Shown piece by piece: positions 59,477 to 64,000 of a stretch of 64,000 nucleotides of DNA; position 1 is the first letter of the stretch, and the number at the start of each line of letters is the position of its first letter. The stretch comes from Pseudomonadota bacterium (GTDB lineage Bacteria > Myxococcota_A > UBA796 > CAJQPC01). The notes below the pieces were generated by a model. It ran no database searches. It worked only from the letters and a program-made list of their open reading frames with translations, and was not told the DNA's origin. Made by a program: the position numbers and the translations under genes. The DNA is taken from NCBI GenBank assembly GCA_024228935.1, contig JAAESX010000090.1, forward strand, positions 62,001-126,000, written 5' to 3'.

Positions 59477-59482
59477 AGCGTA
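59477..59482 (-). promoter_or_regulatory. Leaderless-type -10 box (TACGCT)
   Basis: TACGCT on the minus strand, six bases before ATG 59470, with no Shine-Dalgarno. The plus-strand gene at 59549 uses a separate TACAGT box at 59514-59519 and a GGAG ribosome site. Confidence 0.45.
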
Positions 59483-59548
59483 CCCGGGGGCGGCGGGCCG
59501 GGGAGCGTCGGGGTACAGTCGCTGGGTCGGGCAGACGCTGGAGTCGCT

Positions 59549-59926
59549 GTGAAGAGCTGGATCGTCGTGTTGTCAGGGGCTGTGCTGACGGCCTCTCCCG
59601 TGTTGGCCTCGACGGATGGCGCCGAGCGTCTCCCGGGGCTCGTGGACGAGTCCTTCGAGGCGGCTCTCCAGGACGAGGAGCCGAGCGAGGAAGAAGCACC
59701 CGCTGAGGCCCCTGCAGAGGAGCCGGCCGCTCCGCCGCCTCCGGTGAGCGAGCCCCTCGTCTCCGAGGCCCCCGTCGTCCAGGCGCCGCCGCCGGTCGGT
59801 GTCGCCCAGCCGCGTGACAACGGAGACGCCGTGACGCTGGCGATCGTGGCTGCGGGAGGGTTCGCGGTGGGCGCGCTCGCCGGTGCGATGGGCTGCTGCG
59901 TGTTGTTCTTCGCCTTCTACTACTGA
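59549..59926 (+). CDS. Proline/glutamate-rich membrane-anchored protein
   Basis: 125 residues from GTG 59549 (GGAG five bases upstream). Signal MKSWIVVLSGAVLTASPVLA, a low-complexity Glu/Ala/Pro spacer (EEPSEEEAPAEAPAEE, then APPPPVSEPL), and a C-terminal TM helix (about 97-121, LAIVAAGGFAVGALAGAMGCCVLFF). The spacer looks extended and may cross the periplasm or wall. Function unknown. One-base overlap with the next gene (TGATG). Confidence 0.65.
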   Translation: MKSWIVVLSGAVLTASPVLASTDGAERLPGLVDESFEAALQDEEPSEEEAPAEAPAEEPAAPPPPVSEPLVSEAPVVQAPPPVGVAQPRDNGDAVTLAIVAAGGFAVGALAGAMGCCVLFFAFYY

Positions 59927-60780
59927 TGCTCCTCGCGCTGCTCCTCGGCGCGACCTGGACCGAACCCGCCGCCCGCTACAGCGTGGCGCTGCCGGGTGCG
60001 TGGAGCTGGGAGCCCGAGGCCGAGCTGTTCATCGCGGGCCAGCTGGCTCGGGCCAGCAACGGCGCGATGGGCCTCGTCGTGCGCGAGGTCGAGCTGGCTC
60101 CCGTGGTCGCCTCCTCGCGACGGGTCGAGGCGCTGGACACCGACGCCGTCCTGTCGCCGGACCGGATCGCGCGCCTGGTCGAGCAGGCCCAGGAAGACCC
60201 GCTCACCACGGTCTTCGTCGGTCCGGCCGACGGGGTGGATGCGGCGCTCGGGCGGTGGGTCTACACCGACACCAACGGCTTCGTCTGGTGGCAGACGTTC
60301 TGGCGCGTCGACGACGGCTACGCCCAGCTGGTGGCCTGGTCCCCGGTGGACGACGCCGGCGCGTTCGTGGCGGAGATGCAGCGCATCGAGGCGGGCATCG
60401 GGCATGACGCGGGTCCCACGGTGCTCTTCGACGCCGGCCGCTCGGACTGCGCGGCGGCCCAGGTCGAGAGAGCGGCGGTCGTCCGGGAGAGTCAGGCTTT
60501 CGAGGCGGCTCGGGGCGCGCTCCGCGAGGAGTGGGCGGCCTCGGAGCGGGACGCGGACGCACTGGCCCTGGCCGAGCTGAGGGCCCTCGGCGTCCTGTAC
60601 CGGATGGGCGAGCAGTGCATCCATGTCGGCGCGCGAAAGGAGCGTGCCTGCCTCGTTCACGAGGGGCCGGTGCGAGATGCTCGCGACGCCGGCGTCCAGC
60701 GAGGTGCCGTCGCCTGCCTCGACGCGGATCCCGAAATCGCTGCGGCCACGCGGCTGGCTGTGCGACCTTTCCTGGAATGA
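59926..60780 (+). CDS. Secreted hypothetical protein
   Basis: 284 residues. Signal MLLALLLGATW, then ARYSVALPGAWSWEPE, a compact domain that resembles the FPTGW region of the lipoprotein at 58458. WWQTFWRVDDGYAQLVAWSP is aromatic-rich. The C-terminal 110 residues are helical with four cysteines (SDCAAAQ, EQCIHVG, RACLVHE, VACLDAD). No family recognised. Coupled to the following gene by ATGA. Confidence 0.6.
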   Translation: MLLALLLGATWTEPAARYSVALPGAWSWEPEAELFIAGQLARASNGAMGLVVREVELAPVVASSRRVEALDTDAVLSPDRIARLVEQAQEDPLTTVFVGPADGVDAALGRWVYTDTNGFVWWQTFWRVDDGYAQLVAWSPVDDAGAFVAEMQRIEAGIGHDAGPTVLFDAGRSDCAAAQVERAAVVRESQAFEAARGALREEWAASERDADALALAELRALGVLYRMGEQCIHVGARKERACLVHEGPVRDARDAGVQRGAVACLDADPEIAAATRLAVRPFLE

Positions 60781-61307
60781 TCTGGCTCCTCTCCACGGCC
60801 CTCGCAGGCGACGTCGCTGAAGCACACCAGGCGCTCCTGCTCGGGCAGGAGGAGCTGAGCGAGGCCGACCGGCAGGCCCAGGAGCTGGCGTTCCTGGCGG
60901 GCTGGAAGAGCCTGGAAGAGGGGTACCTTGACCAGGCCCTCGCGACGTTCCGAGCCGGACACGGATACCCGGCCGCGGTGGGCGAGGCCGCGACGCTGAC
61001 CCGAATGGAGCGGTTCGACGAAGCGGGGCTGGCGCTGCAGAACCTCCCCGCCGACGACGAGGTGCTGTACCTGCAGGCGTGGGTCTGGACGCATCAGGGC
61101 GAGGACGAGGCGGCCGTCGCGCTGCTGGTCCAGATCGCTCCACACTCCCCGCTGGCCGAGGCCTCGGCGTTGCTGGCCGAGGCCATCGAGGAGCTGCCCG
61201 AGCGGCGCCGACCGCGAGCGCGTGCCCTGGCGGACCTGAGCCGGTTCCAGCTACGTCTGACGCTCGACGGGGAGGAACTCGTGCCGTATGTGACAGACCC
61301 ATGGTGA
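60777..61307 (+). CDS. Exported helical-repeat (TPR-like) protein
   Basis: 176 residues. Signal MIWLLSTALAG, then helical pairs with TPR-like spacing: AEAHQALLLGQEELSEADRQ, GWKSLEEGYLDQALATFRAG, AVGEAATLTRMERFDEAGLALQNL, AWVWTHQGEDEAAVALLVQ. It resembles short tetratricopeptide scaffolds used for protein contacts in the periplasm. Overlaps the previous gene by four bases and the next by seven. Confidence 0.65.
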   Translation: MIWLLSTALAGDVAEAHQALLLGQEELSEADRQAQELAFLAGWKSLEEGYLDQALATFRAGHGYPAAVGEAATLTRMERFDEAGLALQNLPADDEVLYLQAWVWTHQGEDEAAVALLVQIAPHSPLAEASALLAEAIEELPERRRPRARALADLSRFQLRLTLDGEELVPYVTDPW

Positions 61308-61627
61308 TGCTTCTTCTCGGCTGTGTGGTCGCGGACGACTCGGGCCTGAGCGCGTGTCAGGCGCTCGGCCGTGTCCGCGGCACCGTCACGATGTTCGACC
61401 AGCCGGTGAGCCAGGCGCGCGTCACCGTGTGGAGCGACGGCGAGGAGTACGAGGTGCTCGCCGACGAGGACGGGGCGTTCTCGACGAGCGGCCTGGGCGA
61501 GCTGCGCCTGCAGCCTGCGGACAACGGGGAGTCGTGCCAGGGGCCCGAGGTGGCTGTCGATCTGGCGCCGTGCGCGGACCTCGAGGTCGCGCTGGAGATC
61601 GACCCCGACACCTGTGTGGATGGCTGA
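61301..61627 (+). CDS. Lipoprotein with carboxypeptidase-regulatory-like domain
   Basis: 108 residues from ATG 61301; GTG 61304 and ATG 61307 are alternatives. MVMLLLGC gives lipid Cys at 8. GRVRGTVTMFDQPVSQARVTVWSDGEEYEVLADEDGAFSTSGL is the CarboxypepD_reg/TT-like beta-sandwich pattern (V-x-G-x-V...D-x-x-G-x-F). Such domains bind glycans or proteins. Four cysteines may form disulfides. Last gene of this plus-strand run, three bases from the convergent gene's stop. Confidence 0.7.
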   Translation: MVMLLLGCVVADDSGLSACQALGRVRGTVTMFDQPVSQARVTVWSDGEEYEVLADEDGAFSTSGLGELRLQPADNGESCQGPEVAVDLAPCADLEVALEIDPDTCVDG

Positions 61628-61630
61628 CGC

Positions 61631-63050
61631 TCAGCCCCCGCGGCCCCAGGCCTTGGGCCCCCAGGCGAGCTTCGTCCGGTCGTCCTGGGAGAGTACGTCC
61701 GTATCGGAGAGGTAGTCCCGCAGCATCGCGTCCGGCTGCAGGCTGAAGTCCACCATGCAGCGGAAGCCGATGCCCAGGAGAGGGGTGGCGCCGGGCAGGA
61801 TGAACGCCGTGCTGGCCTGGAGCTCCTTGATCTGGACGAGGCCGAAGCTCTCGAGCTTGGTGACCGTGGCCTTGCTGCCCGCGATGCCGTCGATCTGGAA
61901 CTGGTCCGCGCTCCACTCGACCGGCCCGGGGCCAGGGAGCGACGTCGAGGGGTGGAAGCTGCGTTTCCAGCTGCCCACCTGCATCGCCACGCCGTCGGTG
62001 ACCCGTCTCTGGAGGTAGGCCATCAGTCGGTCGGGGCGGGCGTCCTTGGCCAGGTCGTCCACGGCGCGCTCATCGGTCTGCGCATACGGGTTCAGGGCGG
62101 CGTGGACCAGTTGGATGCGGTCGGCGACGGCGGCGTCGCGCCAGCCGATGTCGAGCCACCTGGCGGTCAGCACGTCGTCGCCCTTCTTGCGGAACACACA
62201 GCGCGAAGCGCCTTCGTCGAGCGTCTCGCATGGGTCGTCGAGCGTCGCGTTGTAGAGCATCTTCGGGTAGCCGAAGACCTCTCGACCCGCTGCCAGGGCG
62301 GCCGCACTCCCGACGTAGATCCACGGGACGTACAGCCCGGGCCTGCCGGGCATGGTGCTCGGCACCATCACGAGGACCTCGTCGTAGCGAGCGGCGTCGT
62401 CCTCCAGCGCGTTCTCGAGGCCGACTCCCCCGTGGTACCGCACGATGCCGATCCAGAAGAACGGCCCGGGGCCGACGCCTGGGGCGACACACCCCGACAT
62501 CACGCCTTCGGAGACGGTGCAGGGGATGTAGACCATCTCCGCTTTCGTCGCGACGTGGGGGCCTGGGAAGACCATCGGGTTGGTATAGGGGTAGTTCTGC
62601 TTCGTGTGGGTCGCGTGGCTCTGGGCGGCGTCCTTGGACCACGCCAGGGCGTGCCGGGCGACCTCGCCGAGCCAGGCTGAGGCGAGGGGGAGAGGCCAGG
62701 CCGTGAGGTCTCGGATGAAGTCCCCGTCCAGCGCGATGGCCACGCCCGTCTGGCGCGCGGTGATCCCGACGCTCTGCTCGGCCTTGGACAGGACGGAGAT
62801 CTCGCCGGTGAACTGGCCGGGGCGCCGGATGGCGAAGCGGCGCTCGACGCCCCACTCGTCGACCGACCCCTCAACGATCAGCCAGCAGAGGTCGCTGGCG
62901 TCACCGACCTTCGCCAGGACGTCGCCAGCTTTGAACCGGCGCTCGGCGCCGTTGGCGAGCAGGAGCTCCAGGGCCTTCTTCAGCTGGTCTTTGGGCAAGG
63001 TGGTACGCGGCGTGGTTCGCCAGCGCAGCGGCCAGGGTCTCGAGGTCCAT
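61631..63050 (-). CDS. cNMP-binding domain fused to acetoacetate-decarboxylase-like domain, frameshifted near the start
   Basis: About 470 residues. ATG 63050 (GGGAGA upstream) gives a convincing N-terminus MDLETLAAALANHAAY, but the rest is one frame off; the body is read from about 63000 (TTLPKDQLKKALELLLANG). TTG 62998 is the only late start in the body frame. A Crp-like cyclic-nucleotide-binding domain follows (GDVLAKVGDASDLCWLIVEG, FTGEISVLS), then an acetoacetate-decarboxylase fold: NYPYTNPMVFPGP, SGCVAPGVGPGPFFW and the catalytic-lysine block GREVFGYPKMLYN. Such a fusion is unusual. Cytoplasmic; decarboxylase or aldolase-like reaction possibly gated by a cyclic nucleotide. Confidence 0.7.
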
Positions 63051-63092
63051 CGTGCGTCTCCCGGGCACACGGTAGGTCCATCGGGGCCCCTC

Positions 63093-63102
63093 ACGATACG
63101 AA
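63093..63102. promoter_or_regulatory. Overlapping divergent -10 boxes (TACGAA / TATCGT)
   Basis: Plus strand TACGAA (63097-63102) faces the small gene at 63121 and minus strand TATCGT (63098-63093) faces the cNMP-decarboxylase gene; TA 63097-63098 is common to both. The plus gene has GGAGG before ATG 63121. Confidence 0.35.
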
Positions 63103-63120
63103 GCGCGCACGGAGGTCGAC

Positions 63121-63330
63121 ATGGAGCGATGGGAGCACGCCACGATCGAGTGGCTCTGGGACTCGGGAGCCATCCGGCTCGATCTGCCCGACAGCGAGAC
63201 GAAGAAGCTCGAGGGGCTGCACGCCCAGGTCGTCGAGCTGCTGAACGTGCTCGGCGCTGAGGGGTGGCAGGTGGTCGCGAGCACCTCGACCGGCAACTGG
63301 ATCTTCTGGACGCTGAAGCGGCGGCGGTAG
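63121..63330 (+). CDS. Small cytoplasmic protein, DUF4177-like
   Basis: 69 residues, GGAGG five bases before ATG 63121. The chain (EHATIEWLWDSGAIRL ... LLNVLGAEGWQVVAS ... NWIFWTLKRRR) has the LNxLGxEGWxxV core and terminal basic strand of DUF4177-like proteins, small alpha/beta proteins of unknown role. Stand-alone and without signal peptide. Confidence 0.65.
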   Translation: MERWEHATIEWLWDSGAIRLDLPDSETKKLEGLHAQVVELLNVLGAEGWQVVASTSTGNWIFWTLKRRR

Positions 63331-63408
63331 GTCAGCGACGCAAAGGTCCGAGGCTGACGGTCAGCCGGCGAGTTCTGCGCACTCAGGGAGCCCCGAACCC
63401 CCGACCCG

Positions 63409-63795
63409 TCAAGGCTCGATGCTCTCCAGGTGGTTCTCGTCCTGGTACCAGGCGTTGAACGAGTGCGTCATCTCGTCGAAGCCCTGGCAGTCGTGGTAGT
63501 CGACGTTGTTGTCGTCCGGGGCGGTGACCAGGCTCCAGGCCCCGTTGCCCTCGTCGCTGAGCTCGTACCCGTTCGTCATCTCGATCCCGGCCCCGTTGGC
63601 CGCGTTCGTGGTCACTCGGACCCACTCGACGCCCGAGATGGTCTGGGCCGTGAAGGTGAAGTCGCCAGCCGCATCGCACGACGCGCTGACGGACTGGAAG
63701 ACCTCGGCCTCGCCGGAACCGGAGTCGGAATCGGAATCGGACTGGCCGGAGTCGCTGGTTGAACCGAAGCACGCGAGATGAAGGAACAGGAGCAT
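63409..63795 (-). CDS. Hypothetical lipoprotein
   Basis: 128 residues. MLLFLHLAC gives lipid Cys 9, followed by a Ser/Asp/Gly-rich spacer (SDSGQSDSDSDSGSGEAE) and a beta-rich domain with one disulfide likely (SCDAAGDFTFTAQ and HDCQGFDEM). Sequence WVRVTTNAANGAGIEMTNGYEL is typical of small beta-sandwiches. TAGAAT six bases before ATG 63795 supports a leaderless transcript. Function unknown. Confidence 0.7.
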   Translation of the reverse strand: MLLFLHLACFGSTSDSGQSDSDSDSGSGEAEVFQSVSASCDAAGDFTFTAQTISGVEWVRVTTNAANGAGIEMTNGYELSDEGNGAWSLVTAPDDNNVDYHDCQGFDEMTHSFNAWYQDENHLESIEP

Positions 63796-63801
63796 GGCCC
63801 C

Positions 63802-63807
63802 ATTCTA
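63802..63807 (-). promoter_or_regulatory. Leaderless-type -10 box (TAGAAT)
   Basis: TAGAAT on the minus strand, six bases before ATG 63795, the closest match to the bacterial -10 consensus among the leaderless candidates in the window. The plus-strand thiamine-enzyme gene uses a separate, weaker TAGGGG box (63828-63833), eight bases before its ATG at 63842. Confidence 0.5.
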
Positions 63808-63841
63808 CGGAAGGCGGGCTCAGCGGATAGGGGGCGCAGGC

Positions 63842-64000
63842 ATGCCCACCACCTCGCAGATCCTGGCCCGCACGCTCTACGCGCGGGGCGTGCGTCATGC
63901 CTTCGGGATGCCGGGTGGCGTGGTGCTGCCGCTGCTCGAGGCGTTCCGCGAGGTCGGCATCGACTTCGTCCTGGTCAAGCACGAGGGCAGCGCCGGCTTC
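63842..64000 (+). CDS. Thiamine-pyrophosphate-dependent enzyme, N-terminal fragment
   Basis: First 53 codons only; the gene continues past the window. MPTTSQILARTLYARGVRHAF followed by GMPGG and the catalytic-glutamate block LVKHEGSAGF (His-Glu-x-Ser/Ala-Ala) matches acetolactate-synthase-like enzymes, which use thiamine pyrophosphate; the Glu activates the cofactor. The subclass (acetolactate synthase, oxalyl-CoA or sulfopyruvate decarboxylase) cannot be told from this fragment. Divergent from the lipoprotein at 63795. Confidence 0.8.
   Translation, partial: MPTTSQILARTLYARGVRHAFGMPGGVVLPLLEAFREVGIDFVLVKHEGSAGF

Noticed and set aside
61301..61307. Separate small gene from the alternative GTG/ATG starts at 61304 and 61307
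   Set aside because: They are in the same frame as ATG 61301 and change the lipoprotein by only one or two residues.
1..64000. tRNA, rRNA, tmRNA, RNase P, insertion sequences, prophage or integrase genes
   Set aside because: No conserved tRNA arms, rRNA blocks, transposase or integrase motifs were recognised; the only non-coding structure of note is at 37130-37378.

Overview
The window is a 64 kb stretch of very GC-rich, gene-dense bacterial chromosome. Several traits point to the phylum Myxococcota (former Deltaproteobacteria). A protein ends in a MYXO-CTERM-like tripartite tail (Cys-Gly-Cys-Ser, hydrophobic stretch, Arg cluster). MopE-like Asp/Cys repeats (D-x-D-x-D ... DCDD ... NGVDDDCD) recur in several surface proteins. 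There are many small predicted lipoproteins, and FHA-GGDEF, STAND-type NTPases and pseudokinase-like genes occur together. The assignment is an inference; no rRNA, tRNA, phage, insertion sequence or CRISPR array was recognised.

Layout. 1-4031: tail of a peroxiredoxin, then (minus strand) an outer-membrane barrel protein, dapA, dapB and dusA. 4083-9794 (minus): a surface-polysaccharide/glycan operon (sugar epimerase, cupin, two large membrane proteins, a glycosyltransferase 2, DUF5989 and a partner membrane peptide). 9817-12833: small lipoproteins, a MYXO-CTERM-like protein and a DUF2804-like protein. 12891-16363: a two-gene operon of a KAP NTPase and a NACHT NTPase, the best candidate for an undescribed defence or stress system. 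16387-20592: a catalytically dead kinase-like protein coupled to a MaoC hydratase, then an M50-like membrane protease and a metallo-beta-lactamase lipoprotein. 20616-25610: a planctomycete-style DUF1549/DUF1501 cluster with a haem-binding lipoprotein and a tyrosine-rich lipoprotein. 25626-31028: a beta-helix surface protein, a secreted phosphatase-superfamily protein and a trypsin-like protease; two of these share an unusual C-terminal CSTVP tail. 31041-31222: hairpin-forming 28-bp tandem repeats. 31236-34278 (minus): nucleotidyltransferase, sugar dehydratase and B12-binding radical SAM enzyme. 34335-40948: hydrolases, a 2H phosphoesterase, a structured 249-bp gap, an FHA-GGDEF cyclase and two coupled amidohydrolases. 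40983-49780: a seven-gene coupled operon with integrin-like lipoproteins leading into a two-component system and an N-formylglutamate amidohydrolase-like enzyme. 49784-54053 (minus): PI-PLC-like lipoprotein, membrane proteins, SbcD-like phosphoesterase, cyclophilin. 54184-56781: a broken leucine-rich-repeat gene. 56992-63795: a sulfatase-like operon, small envelope proteins and a cNMP-binding/acetoacetate-decarboxylase fusion. 63842-end: start of a thiamine-pyrophosphate enzyme.

Two window-wide patterns deserve emphasis. First, many exported proteins start with extremely short signal peptides (often 6-9 residues before the lipid-modified Cys) with no Lys/Arg n-region. Second, many genes have a TANNNT box exactly six (sometimes seven) bases before the start codon, implying leaderless transcripts, and many divergent gene pairs share the same TA step in oppositely oriented -10 boxes. 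Within operons almost every junction is an ATGA, GTGA or TGATG overlap, so translation is tightly coupled. No intergenic gap exceeds 300 bases.
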